Assembly: GCA_949130485.1 (NCBI GenBank)
Contig: OX422190.1
Location: 5,742,861-5,806,860 of the forward strand
DNA from: Agelas oroides
Taxonomy: Eukaryota; Porifera; Demospongiae; Agelasida; Agelasidae
DNA length: 64,000 nt
Reading direction: 5' to 3'
Both the position numbers and the translations under genes were made by a program. Under the pieces are notes generated by a model that saw only the letters and a list, made by a program, of their open reading frames with translations, was not told the DNA's origin and ran no database searches. This document shows, piece by piece, positions 10,717 to 21,520 of the stretch (the stretch's first letter is position 1; every line of letters begins with the position of its first letter).

Positions 10717-11290
10717 ATTCTTACAGAACTGGATGTGCTCTGTACAGAGAATACTTACCCCATGCAGGTCCATGCAACAACAAATGTTAGTGTTGTAGTT
10801 GAATGTAGCTACAATATACATTCACTACTTGTTGGTCAAGTGTAAAAGATCATGTTCACCATAGCCTTCCAAAGTTTATGTCAAGATGAGGACTGTCTGT
10901 ATGTACACGTGTGTGTGTGGCCCCGTGCAGAGCCGACTAATAGGGGATTTGAGCAAAAGTGGCAGTCCCTATAGTCAGAAATCTGAAACATTTGAAGACG
11001 GCAATCTTCTCTGTATACTTTACAGTTACACTATATGTGTCAAATCCCCCCAACTTCTGCAAGGGGATTGAACTATAGAGGATGCCCCGTCTACTGGGGC
11101 AATTGATGTTTTAAGGACAGCTGTAGTCAAAAGACCTCATCTTTATCCATCTCCACATATGTACACATGTATAAAGCCCTTATCCTAGGGAGTTCAAAGG
11201 GACTGAAACCTGTGGTCATGTGATGACCGGAAAGGGTACTCCCCTGAAGACCAGTGTTTATAATGTCTCCCAAAAAAATAATAATAATTC
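10717..11290. other. Intergenic, no gene recognised
   Basis: Contains the start (from about 11199, GGTACTCCCCTGAAGACCAG) of a repeat also present at 33160-33380. Otherwise nothing supported. Confidence 0.45.
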
Positions 11291-11925
11291 CAGTGGCGGA
11301 TCCAGAGGGGGTTCCATGGGTTCCATGGAACCCCTCTTTTGAAGGGCTGCCTTCGAAAATACTATGCGCAAACGTACTACGTACACTACACCCACACTGG
11401 AGCTACACACTTCAGCTTCAACAGTAGCACTAACGCACGTGTGTCTACTCTTGTATCAAGAATTCGACGCGCGCATGGCCTATGTGCACGTATATACTAC
11501 TACGGTTTATATTATCTACCAGAAGCACGTGGCAACCATAGAGACAATGAGCAAAGCGAGCGAGTGAATTAAAGCTTATTCATGCATTCCTCCCTCTGCA
11601 GCTAGGGATGGCAATATGCTATCAGGATGAGAGCGCTTATTTTCCCGTGCCTTACGCGGATAACCAACTGCTTTGCAGCCTCTGCGGCCCGAAGCGGAGT
11701 CAAGCCTTTAATTCTGCGGGCTTCAAACACAACAACCACTTTAGCAGTAGGTCATCCAACTTTTGCAATTTCACCCCAAGAATACACTAGAAACGATCTC
11801 AGAAGATCAGAAATTACAAATTTTCCTGGGGGGGGGGCATGCCCCCAGACCCCCCTACCAGGCACCCTAGCGCGCTTTAATCACATACTGGAACCCCCCT
11901 TTTCAAAATTCTAGATCTGCCACTG
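11291..11925. mobile_element. TIR DNA transposon remnant with CAGTGGCGGATCCAG ends
   Basis: Left end CAGTGGCGGATCCAG, right end CTAGATCTGCCACTG. It is flanked by AATTC on both sides (11286-11290 and 11926-11930). The related unoccupied repeat at about 33205-33220 has continuous sequence across the insertion point. Short open frames inside have no recognised domain. Ends of this type occur in DNA transposons of many invertebrates; I do not assign a superfamily. Confidence 0.8.
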
Positions 11926-12110
11926 AATTCACTTTGCCATAACTGCCCCACTCATTTCAGTCATAAATGCCTCACCCATTTCAGTCATAAATGCCCCATC
12001 CCCATATCCCATTATGTTTTAACTTCACGCTTTATGTATGTGTGGAAACTTTCACATTATATAATGAACATCGATGTGCCAGCTGGTGTTGGTACTCCCT
12101 CACTCGACAC
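11926..12110. repeat. Dispersed repeat shared with 33205-33380
   Basis: Short repeated phrases CATTTCAGTCATAAATGCC, then text matching the 33.2-kb copy (TTTATGTATGTG, GTGCCAGC, GTGTTGGT, CTCGAC). A related phrase, GGGGCATTTATGACTTAAA, is tandemly repeated at 51457-51545. Confidence 0.7.
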
Positions 12111-13028
12111 ACAAAATCCCTACCTTGCCCCACTATATCATGTACTGGGGGTAGCTATATGGTGGGGGGTAACAATAAAAGTCACATTAAGCCATTCTTT
12201 GAAGTCCCACTACTCGCTCATTTACAAACAGCCACTGTTTGTAGTTTGAAAATCAAATACTGAAGGAATCAAATACTAGCACACAAGGACATGCATATTG
12301 CACACACATTGACTACCTGTTGACATGAAAGGAGACAAGTGACTATTTATGTCACTAGCCTCACACTCAGGCTCTTGTGCAGGTCTTGGGAACAAGGCTG
12401 TACTGATTAGTATTCACTTCCATGGCCTGCAGGCCCACCCACCCATGTGTAGTTTCTGTTTGGGGGGATGAAAAACAGTGAATTGATTTGGAGAGACCTT
12501 CCAGTAACTGGAAGGGAAGGCCTGGGAACAAGGCTATAGTTTGCATGTATGCTGGCAGTGCACTCTGGTAGGTCAAAGGCTACACAGCTCACTATGCATG
12601 ATGAATTTGCCCAAAAACACTTGAACAACAAAACTCTGTAGTCAGATGGAAATGCACATCAATAACCAGGGTACCATTCAAGTGGGACATATCTTGCTAC
12701 TAAAAAGGACAAGAATTCAGGCCTTAAAATGGACTGTACTTTAACATTTAACTTACTGTATGGAGGTCTCTGACCTATACAGCTTATTCTCCCTCCAATG
12801 CCTCTATTAGCTATCAGCATACGTACCTTATCCATTATTTTATACTGAATACCATGCTGATCTCATGCTTACTTCTTCCCTTGACACTGCGTTGAGTAAA
12901 ATTACCTAGAGCTAGAGAGGGGGTAATATATTTTCTGTTGCCTAGCAATGCAATATCATGCACTTAACGCAATTCATTAATGGCATATATGATGTCACTT
13001 CCTTTCTGAATACCAAAACAAAAGAAAA
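12111..13028. other. Intergenic, no gene recognised
   Basis: Short TAGCCT-family fragments occur (around 12356-12402 and ending 12535). No supported gene. Confidence 0.45.
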
Positions 13029-13112
13029 CACTTCTTTTATCATTCGTGAGACACAGTGCAAAAAAAGAAACACTTCTTTTGTCATTCGTGAGACACAGTG
13101 CAAAAAAGCAAC
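13029..13112 (+). repeat. 42-bp direct tandem duplication
   Basis: Two adjacent copies of a 42-bp unit beginning cacttcttttatcattcgtg, differing at a few bases. Confidence 0.85.
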
Positions 13113-13219
13113 ACTACTTTTTTATTTTATTATTTCTTTGTTTACACATTTCTGTATAGCTACTTCCTAGCTCTCAGCAGGAAAAACATGCACACACAGG
13201 CCACATTTTTGGGAAGTCA

Positions 13220-13400
13220 TATGTCATGCCACATTTATATATGTCACTCCACATTTATAAATGTGGTGTCACATGTACAAATGGGGATCACATAATATTA
13301 TCATACAAAATGTGGGATCACATTTACAAATGTGGGATCACATTTACAAATGGGGTCACACCTACGTAAATATGTCACATTTACAAACATTGCACTACAC
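13220..13400. repeat. Degenerate short tandem repeats (ACATTTACAAATGTGG type)
   Basis: Several imperfect repeats built on CACATTTACAAATG with intervening GGGATCA or GTCACA. Simple-sequence-like, non-coding. Confidence 0.7.
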
Positions 13401-13584
13401 TGATTTTTGGCACAAATGGTGCCCCATATTTCCATGACATAAGGTCAGTATTGGAGGTCAAGCACCAAGTGTGCAGGTCAGTACTGATCTGTTAGTGTGT
13501 TGACATGAGTGACATGAACACATACAGTGACACTTTGAATAGACATTTCTCACTAAACTTTTTATCGATTTCAAACTTACGGTG

Positions 13585-13704
13585 ATTACACCCCAAGATG
13601 CGACCCGTATAATATAAATTACACCCCAAGACGCAACTTTTAAAGGACCCGAGTAATTACACCCCAAGATGCAACTTAAAGGACCCGCGTAATATTACAC
13701 CCCA
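13585..13704 (+). repeat. 33-38-bp tandem motif, upstream side of LINE insertion
   Basis: ATTACACCCCAAGATGC-type units start at 13585, 13618, 13656 and 13694. They are followed by AACTTAAAGGACCCGCGTAA in the complete units. The last copy stops after ATTACACCCCA at 13704, exactly where the retrotransposon begins. The rest of the unit resumes after the poly(A) at 17164. Confidence 0.9.
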
Positions 13705-16700
13705 CACGCTAGGTCGATAGTCCAAGAGGGAAAGACGTGCCCTGCCTACACCATGCCCTCATGCTGCCCGTGTAACGGCAGCGGCCGGTGTAAGAACTGT
13801 TCCTGTGTGAAAGAAGGAAGACTATGCACTAGCTGCCTACCAGGACGAAAGGAAACTTGCTCAAACATAACACAAGTACATGCACATGGTAGGACAACCA
13901 CACCACATCCGAACCAAACGAACCAAACTCGGAGAGAAACCGTCGAACCCGAGGGGACAGTTAACACTAGTGACCACACTACCACGGACTGTCATGGTGT
14001 CATCCCACCTGCTGGAGATGTGAACCCACCGTACCCAACCCCTGCTCCATTGGGTAGCCCAATGCATGCTGCTAATTCAGGAAATCAGAGAGAAACAGCT
14101 ACACTTCATGCAAGAAGCATGAATAGCAACGACTCTGTTACATCTCTTCCTTACAAACTACCATCCTACATCACACTGCCCTCCTCAGCGTTTGTCTGGA
14201 GTGAGAGTGTGGATGGAGCTGACTTTACTCAGATGATTTCAGCGGCCTATGCAGAAGTGGTGCATTGGCGACATAATCTCTTTCTCACACCCTCAGGCAA
14301 GGCTGGCAAACTGTTCACCTCAGAACTTGCAAGGCTGTTTCGCGCATATGGCGAAGGATCTGGCCTCGAACCCATCGCCCTGAAGGCAGCCATGGTCATG
14401 CCTGCACTGCTCCTTCAAAAACCACACTCTTCATCAAAAGCCCGTGAGCATGTGGTGTGCCTACAACGACGACTCGATTCTTGGCAAATAGGTGACATCA
14501 ACAATCTCGTTATTGAGGGACGCACCATACAACACCGCCTCAAACAGAATCACAGGCACGCACGCAGTAGTAAGGAGGAACAAACTACACGCCTTTTCAC
14601 CAAACTGATGCTGCAGGGAAAGGTCAGGGCTGCCCTTCGAATCCTCACAAACGAATCAAAAGGAGGACCACTCCCCATTGACACAAGGCTGAGTACACAT
14701 CCAGATCAACCGATTACTACTGTCCGTGACGAGTTGCTAAAAAAACATCCACCAGGACAGCCAGCACACCCTGACGCCCTTATCTCCTCAACAACCCCCA
14801 GACCAGTGACTCACCGAGTTGTTTTTGACTGCCTAGATGGTGCAAGCATCCGTACTGCTGCCCTCCACACCAATGGCTCCGCTGGTCCTTCGGGGATTGA
14901 TTCAACTGGGTGGAGACGCCTATGCACTTCTTTTCAAAATGCATCGGCAGACCTGTGCAACAGTTTAGCTTCAGTTGCAAGGAAGTTATGCACTAACTAT
15001 GTTGATCCTCGAGGTATAGCTCCACTTACTGCTAGCCGTTTGATAGCCCTTGACAAATGCCCAGGTGTACGACCAATTGGGATTGGAGAAACCTCCCGCA
15101 GAATTATTGGCAAAGCCATTCTTGCAGTTATTAAGTACGACATCCTAGAAGCTGCAGGCTCTCTCCAACTTTGTGCGGGTCAGGAGGCTGGTAGTGAAGC
15201 TGCCATCCATGCAATGCGTAGTGTCTTCCAAGATGAGCAATCCGAAGCCGTATTACTTGTTGACGCTACCAACGCATTCAACAGCCTGAATCGTCAAGCT
15301 GCCCTACAGAATATCCACCATCTCTGTCCTTCACTTGCTACTGTCATAACGAACACATACAGAGAGGATATACAGCTGTTCATTGATGGTGAAACCCTTC
15401 TCTCATGTGAGGGGACGACACAAGGAGATCCCCTGGCCATGGCCATGTATGCCATAGGCATCCTACCCCTCATTAACCAACTACAGTCCACTGATGCAAA
15501 GCAAGTGTGGTTTGCTGACGACGCCACGGCTAGTGGCCGCCTTGAACAGCTTCATGAGTGGTGGGTGAAGTTGAACAACCTTGGCCCCGCATTTGGATAC
15601 TTTGCCAATCCCAGCAAAACATGGCTGATCGTGAAAGAGAAACACCTGTCAACAGCAACAGAGAGATTTCTGAATACCGGAGTGAACATCACCACCGAAG
15701 GAAAGAGACACCTTGGGGCTGCTCTTGGCTCGAGGTCCTTTGTTGTAAGCTACATACAGGACAAGGTGAAGGAATGGACATCTTCCATCCAGAAGCTTGC
15801 ATCCATTGCCACGACCCAACCACATGCTGCCTACTCCGCTTTCACACATGGCTTAGCAAGCAAGTGGACATACTTCCTCCGTACCATCCCTGAAATCTCA
15901 GACTTACTGCAGCCCCTCGAAGAAGCAATCAACCTCCACTTCATCCCTGCTCTGACTGGAAAAGGCTGTGTTACCACCGCTGAGAGAGACCTCTTTGCTC
16001 TTCCTACCCGACTCGGTAGCCTAGGCCTTACGAAGCCAACGGATACAGCTGCCCACGAATTTTCCTCTTCTCAGAAAGTCACTGCTCCTCTTGCCACTCT
16101 CATTCTCCTGCAACAACATGAGATCACCTTCGACACCATCCGAGAACAACAATGTGCAAAGGCTGAAATCAAGCGACTCAGACAACAAAAACAGGCTGTA
16201 ACAGCCACACAGCTACGGACTACACTACCAACGCACCTCCAGCGTGCAATGGAACTGGGTAGTGAGAAAGGTGCCTCTTCCTGGTTGTCCGTCTTACCCA
16301 TTGAGGAGCATGGATTTGCACTGCATAAAGGAGCATTCAGAGATGCCCTGTGCCTTCGGTATAACTGGCAGCCGGCCAACCTACCCAACGATTGTGTCTG
16401 TGGTCATTCCTTCTCGGTTGATCATGCTCTCAGTTGCTCCACTGGAGGCTTCCCAAGCATCAGACATAATGAGCTGAGGGATTTCACAGCAAAGGTCATG
16501 ACCGAAGTGTGCCATGACGTGTGTTTAGAGCCAACACTGCAGCCCCTCACAGGTGAAACACTCAGATATGCCACAGCCAACACGGAAGACGGTGCCCACC
16601 TTGATATCAGTGCTCAAGGCTTCTGGGACAACCGGTATCAGCGAGCATTTTTCGATGTAAGGGTCTTTAACCCCAACGCTCAGACTCACCGGAAGCTCCA

Positions 16701-17163
16701 GCTAGCCTCAGTCTACCGAAAACAGGAGAGAGAGAAGCAGAGAACGTACGAACAGCGGATTCGCGAGGTTGAACTGGGTACATTCACTCCCCTTGTGTTC
16801 TCGACTTCTGGTGGAATGGCGAAATCCGCCTCCGTGGCCTACAAACGGCTTGCATCCCTGCTGGCAAGGAAGCGAGACCAACCGTACAGCCTTGTTATAG
16901 CGTGGCTACGTTGCCATCTGAGTTTTTCACTCTTGAGGTCAGCCATCACCTGTCTGCGAGGGGCCCGTTCGTCTTCCGGACACGCCGCACACAATGGGCC
17001 GATTGACCTAGTAGTCAGCGAAGGTCAAGTGCCCCTTGAAAAGCTATGAACTAAGTTGTCATTTTTCACACAGTTGTTTTCTATATATTTTTTATTTCTC
17101 CTTTGTAGTTTGCTCTATATACGTATTATCATAGGATATTATGTACGGGGAAAAAAAAAAAAA
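13705..17163 (+). mobile_element. Non-LTR retrotransposon (RLE type), apparently full length
   Basis: Short 5' leader (48 bp), one long ORF (13753-17049), a 3' UTR of about 100 bp and a 13-A tail (17151-17163). The 5' junction is inside the tandem motif (…ATTACACCCCA) and the 3' junction resumes with ATGCAACTTAAAG. The element thus sits within one repeat unit, with only about two target bases (AG) unaccounted for. No long direct repeats or LTRs are seen. The intact ORF and clean tail indicate a young copy. Confidence 0.88.
13753..17049 (+). CDS. LINE polyprotein: Cys-rich N-terminus, reverse transcriptase, zinc knuckle, restriction-like endonuclease
   Basis: 1098 residues, uninterrupted, starting at an ATG 48 bp inside the element. 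Residues 4-38 form a cysteine-rich cluster (CCPCNGSGRCKNCSC...) that could bind nucleic acid. The reverse transcriptase occupies roughly residues 370-700. It has motif A LLVDATNAFNS (Asp504), the TTQGDPLAMAMYA motif (QGDP 557-560) and the catalytic FADD at 587-590, in place of the common YADD. The C-terminus has CVCGHSFSVDHALSC (881-895) and RHN (904-906). Then LDIS (Asp951) and FFDVRVFNP (Asp968) fit a PD-(D/E)xK-type endonuclease as in R2/R4/NeSL-like LINEs. Similar C-termini are widespread in cnidarian and sponge predicted proteins, as far as I recall. It would nick the target and copy its own RNA there. Clade assignment is uncertain. Confidence 0.88.
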   Translation: MPSCCPCNGSGRCKNCSCVKEGRLCTSCLPGRKETCSNITQVHAHGRTTTPHPNQTNQTRRETVEPEGTVNTSDHTTTDCHGVIPPAGDVNPPYPTPAPLGSPMHAANSGNQRETATLHARSMNSNDSVTSLPYKLPSYITLPSSAFVWSESVDGADFTQMISAAYAEVVHWRHNLFLTPSGKAGKLFTSELARLFRAYGEGSGLEPIALKAAMVMPALLLQKPHSSSKAREHVVCLQRRLDSWQIGDINNLVIEGRTIQHRLKQNHRHARSSKEEQTTRLFTKLMLQGKVRAALRILTNESKGGPLPIDTRLSTHPDQPITTVRDELLKKHPPGQPAHPDALISSTTPRPVTHRVVFDCLDGASIRTAALHTNGSAGPSGIDSTGWRRLCTSFQNASADLCNSLASVARKLCTNYVDPRGIAPLTASRLIALDKCPGVRPIGIGETSRRIIGKAILAVIKYDILEAAGSLQLCAGQEAGSEAAIHAMRSVFQDEQSEAVLLVDATNAFNSLNRQAALQNIHHLCPSLATVITNTYREDIQLFIDGETLLSCEGTTQGDPLAMAMYAIGILPLINQLQSTDAKQVWFADDATASGRLEQLHEWWVKLNNLGPAFGYFANPSKTWLIVKEKHLSTATERFLNTGVNITTEGKRHLGAALGSRSFVVSYIQDKVKEWTSSIQKLASIATTQPHAAYSAFTHGLASKWTYFLRTIPEISDLLQPLEEAINLHFIPALTGKGCVTTAERDLFALPTRLGSLGLTKPTDTAAHEFSSSQKVTAPLATLILLQQHEITFDTIREQQCAKAEIKRLRQQKQAVTATQLRTTLPTHLQRAMELGSEKGASSWLSVLPIEEHGFALHKGAFRDALCLRYNWQPANLPNDCVCGHSFSVDHALSCSTGGFPSIRHNELRDFTAKVMTEVCHDVCLEPTLQPLTGETLRYATANTEDGAHLDISAQGFWDNRYQRAFFDVRVFNPNAQTHRKLQLASVYRKQEREKQRTYEQRIREVELGTFTPLVFSTSGGMAKSASVAYKRLASLLARKRDQPYSLVIAWLRCHLSFSLLRSAITCLRGARSSSGHAAHNGPIDLVVSEGQVPLEKL

Positions 17164-17206
17164 TGCAACTTAAAGAACCCGCGTAATATAATATACCTAA
17201 TTAACA
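17164..17206 (+). repeat. Remainder of the tandem motif after the LINE
   Basis: ATGCAACTTAAAGAACCCGC follows the poly(A) directly, completing the unit that was interrupted at 13704 and leading into the first ~530-bp unit. Confidence 0.85.
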
Positions 17207-20200
17207 CACAGGCCAGAGGAAGCGTTGGACATCCAATCTGAGTTGATATTCGTAAATGGCAGGTGCACTTACCCCAGGAATGAAACTTTGGTACACCAAC
17301 AACTCTCCCTTCACCAGCTACACCATCACAGTGACTCCCGAAGCGATTTTTCGCATACGTGACGTCACACGTTCAATATATACCTACGTATAAAATCATT
17401 GCGTGTACCATGCTTCGGGCTGATATTACGCGCGTAATGCGCGAGTATAAAGCCGGTGAAGGGGTGCCTCGCTATTCACGATTGATAAACTGATGTCTGG
17501 CTCCTCCCTTGAGGGTAAAGTTTTTTTAAGAAGCCACAAAACTTGAAACTCTGAGGCTTTCGACTTTAGGTAATAAATCCTGATCTCTAAAGCCTAGCAG
17601 TGAACTTTGCTTTTCCTAAAACCTACTAACAAAGATTTTACCTACGTATAGCACTGAACTCTAAAGTGTTCGAGCCAGGGTAAACCTGCAGCACTAACCT
17701 CTTATGAGCATCTTGGGGTGCGGTTACTTTGCTCGATAAATAATATAACTAACCCAATATAATACACAGGCCAGAGGAAGCGTTGGACATCCAATCTGAG
17801 TTGATATTCGTTAATGGCATGATGCACTTACCCCAGGAATGAAACTTTGGTACACCAACAACTCTCCCTTCACCACTGTCACCCCTCACAGCGACTCCCC
17901 GAAGCGATTTTTCCGCTTACGTGACGTCACACGTTCAATATACCTACGTATAAAATCATTGCTACGTGTATTGAAGCGCTACCATGCTTCAGGCTAATAT
18001 TATGCGCGTAATGCGCGTATAAAGCAGGTTAAGGCGTGCCTTGCTATTCACGATTGATAAACTAATGTCTGGCTCCTTCCTTGAGAGTAAAGCTTTTTTT
18101 TAAGAAACCACCAAACTCTGAACTGTAAGGCTTTCTATTTCAGGTCTAGTAGCAGTCAACTTTGTTTTCCTAAAGCCTACTAACAAAGATTTCACCTATG
18201 TATAGGCACAGTATAGCACTGAACTCCAAAGTGTTCGAGCCAAGGTAAACCTGCAGCACTAACCTCCTATGAGCATCTTGGGGTGCGGTTACTTTGCTCG
18301 TAATATAACCAATATAATTACACCCTAAGATGCAACTTAAAGGGCCCGCGTAAATAACTAATATCATACACAGGCCGGAGGAAGCGTTGAACATCCCATC
18401 TGAGTTGATATTCGTTAATGGCATGGTGCACTTACCCCATGAATGAAACTTTGGTACACCAACAACTCTCCCTTCACCAGCTACACCACTGTCACCCCTC
18501 ACAGCGACTCCCGAAGCGATTTTTCCGCTTACGTAACGTCCACGTTCAATATACTACGTATAAAATCATTGCGTGTATTGAGCGCGCTTCGGGCTGATAT
18601 TACGCGCGTAATGCGCGCGAGTATAAAGGAGGTGAAGGCGTGCCTTGCTATTCACAATTGATAAACTGATGTCTGGCTCCTCCCTTGAGGGTAAAGCTTT
18701 TTTAAGAAACCACAAAACTCTGAACTCTAAGGCTTTCCACTTCAGGAAAATTTGCAGCACAAAATCCTGATCTCTAAAACCTACTTCAGGTCTTGTAGCT
18801 AAGTAGCAGTGGCCTACCAGCAAAATTACCTCTTACAAGCATTAACCATCTTGGGGTGCGGTTACTTTGCTCGTAATACAATATAATATAATCAGAGAGT
18901 CGGTAGACTCTCTATGTATAGGGATGGTGCCGACGCGCAACATACTTAAGCAAAAGCCGTATAACTTCCCCACAAACACGCTAAAAGCTTATTTAAGAGC
19001 CCAGACATCCTCTTTGAGTGCCTTTGTGATCAGCAAGACTCATATAAGTGGCCAAAAGCCACGCGGAAGACAGCTAAACGCAAAAGTGTGCGGTATCAAA
19101 AGTACCATTTTTCGTATTCTTTCTTTGTTCAGACCACTTGTCAAACGACGATAACTCGAAAACGGCTCAAGTACTCACCTTGATTTTAGCGCGAAACAGA
19201 TGCTCATCACAGCGCTCAGCTTCCCAATCACTCAGCGTCTTCATAGCTTCAAATTCACCCTGGTCAACAAAAGCCATTCACAACACTCCGAGGCTGCTGT
19301 CCGTTGCTTAGGACGCCATTTTATAATTTTGTACGCATGCGCACACGAAGTCTCGTTCCCAGACCAAAGACCACAGTCATTGGTCTGGAAGCGAGACTAG
19401 TACACAGGCGAAATGGCCAGCTGGCAGTACGCATGGCTGGCACGGTCTTTTCCCCACGCGGCTTTGGGCAAGGCTTATGAACACCACGTAGGTAAGGCGC
19501 TACCTACTTGTAGCTACACTAAAAATAGCCTACTGACAGCTTTAGTGAACTGTAAAGCTAGGATGGTCAGTTGTCAGTATGATAGTTTTCTGTGCTGACA
19601 ACTGAACATGAAATTGGTTTCATACAGTTTGGTAGGGAGAGCAGTTGGCCCTTCATCAGGTTCTAGCTGGCTATATTACACATTATTATTATATGCCTGG
19701 AACTACCTCTAAACTGTCAATGCCTTTTCAAGTTCTGGTGTTGTGGTTACACTTGAAATATTCTTCTTAGGCTTAGGTCTAACAGTAACTGAGATTAACC
19801 TCAAATAAAGTACAGAAACAAGACTTTAAAAACATTAAAAATGTGAAAAGATGTAGGGATGGCATGCCAAAAAGTATGCAAACAAGGTAGGGATAATGCA
19901 TGAAAGCAAAGGTCAACATATTGGCAAAGCCCCACCCCTACATCTTTTTCACACTACAGTTAGAGGGTCTTCCTAAAACGTACCACAAGTTCACAACCTT
20001 TACTGGCAGTTCATGCCTGTAGCCTCGTTCTCAGGCCACTTCCTTCTCCCACGTCGCCTGGGAACGAGGCTAGTATGACCCTCTTGGTAGCATTATGTTA
20101 TACGGAACCTCTTCAATGCAACAACTTAAGCAGTGAGTTGGAGTAGACTGCAAACTTGTGATAGTAAGTGTCATTAAAATACATGGCATGGTTTTAGCCT

Positions 20201-21520
20201 CGTCCCCAGGCCACATCCTTCTCCCACATGCCGGCTCAGCAACGAGGCTAATATGATCTAGCAGCATTGCATCAGCTGTAGTGTGAAAAAGATGTAGGGA
20301 TGGGGCTTTGCCAATATGTTGACCTTTGCTTTCATGCATTATCCCTACCTTGTTTGCATACTTTTTGGCATGCCATCCCTACATATTTTCACATTTTTAA
20401 TGTTTTTTAAGTCTTGTATAATATATTATAATACGCAGGCCAGAGGAAGCGTTGGACATCCAATCTGAGTTGATATTCGGTAATGGCATGGTGCACTTAC
20501 CCCAGGAATGAAACTTCGGTACACCAACAACTCTCCCTTCACCAGCTACATCACTGTCACCCCTCACAGCGACTTATTTCCGCTTACGTGACGTCACACG
20601 TTCAATATACCTACGTATAAAACCATTGCGTGTATTGAGCACGCTATGGTGCTCTGGGCTGATATTACGCGCGTAATGCGCGAGTATAAAGCACGTGAAG
20701 GGGTGCCGCGCTATTCACGATTTGATAAACTGATGTCTGGCTCCTCCCTTGACGGTAAAGCTTTTTTTTACAAAGCCACAAAATCTGAACTCTAAGTCTT
20801 CCTACTTCAGCTAAATTTGCAGCACAAAACCCTGATCTCTACTTCAGGTCTTGTAGCTAAGTAGCAGTGAACTTTTTTTTACCTACGTATAGCACTGAAC
20901 TCTAAAGTGTTCGAGCCAAGGTAAACCTGCAGCACTAACCTTCCATGAGCATCTTGGGGTGCGGTTACTTTGCTCGTAATATAACTAACTAATATAATGC
21001 ACAGGCCAGAGGAAGCGTTGGACATCCAATCTGAGTTGATATTCGTTAATGGCATGATGCACTTACCCCAGGAATGAAACTTTGGTACACCAACAACTCT
21101 CCCTTCACCAGCTACACCACTGTCACCCCTCACAGCGACTCCCGAAGCGATTTTTCCCCTTACGTGACGTCACACGTTCATACGTATAAAATCATTGCTA
21201 CGTGTATTGAGCTAGCCAGGTAGGTGAAGGGGTGCCTCGCTATTCACGATTTGATAAACTGATGTCTAGCTCCTCCCTTGAGGGTAAAGCTTTTTTAAGA
21301 AACCACAAGACTCTGAACTCTAAGTCTTCCTACTTCAGCTAAATTTAACCCCAGCCTTCTCTTTCAGGTCTTGTAGCTAAGTAGCAGTGAACTTTTTTTC
21401 CTAAAGCCTACTAGCTAAGATTTTACCTACGTACAGCACTGAACACTAAAGTGTTCAAGCCAAGGTAAACCTGCAGCACTAACCTTCCGTGAGCATGTTG
21501 GGGTGCGGTTACTTTGCTCG
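17207..21520. repeat. Five tandem units of about 505-543 bp, interrupted by a foldback element
   Basis: Units start with (C)ACAGGCCAGAGGAAGCG at 17207, 17765, 18369, 20434 and 21000. They end with ATCTTGGGGTGCGGTTACTT...GCTCG at 17735, 18300, 18873, 20976 and 21520. Each contains TGACGTCA-like and TATAAA-like sequences, an alternating GCGCGTAATGCGCG stretch and an A/T-rich run. Between units 2 and 3 (18317-18355) lies a copy of the ATTACACC-type motif. The end motif GCATCTTGGGGTG is the reverse complement of the motif core CACCCCAAGATGC, so each unit plus spacer looks like a TIR element in tandem. Minus-strand open frames of up to 110 codons recur but have no recognised domain. Confidence 0.88.
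18891..20417. mobile_element. Foldback-family element, copy 1 (left arm plus centre)
   Basis: Begins ATC then the perfect hairpin AGAGAGTCGGTAGACTCTCT (18894-18913). An arm to about 19815 is followed by a centre with its own inverted ends (GATGTAGGGATGGCATGCC at about 19846 and its complement near 20385). It ends AAGTCTTGT at 20417. The arm matches, in reverse complement, 30085-30920 and 32510-32663 of copy 2. The right arm is missing here. It splits the ~530-bp array between units 3 and 4. No transposase is recognised. Confidence 0.82.

Noticed and set aside
13220-13400. CRISPR-like array
   Set aside because: The repeats are short, imperfect and not separated by unique spacers of constant length, and the genome is eukaryotic.
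13753-17049. DIRS/LTR-type assignment for the 1098-aa protein
   Set aside because: There are no LTRs, protease, integrase or tyrosine recombinase. It has a poly(A) tail, a single ORF and a C-terminal restriction-like endonuclease, which fit a non-LTR element.
18170-21133. Recurrent minus-strand frames starting MRGDSGVAGEGRVVGVPK in the tandem units
   Set aside because: They recur only because the unit is repeated, break at different places in different units, and have no recognised domain.
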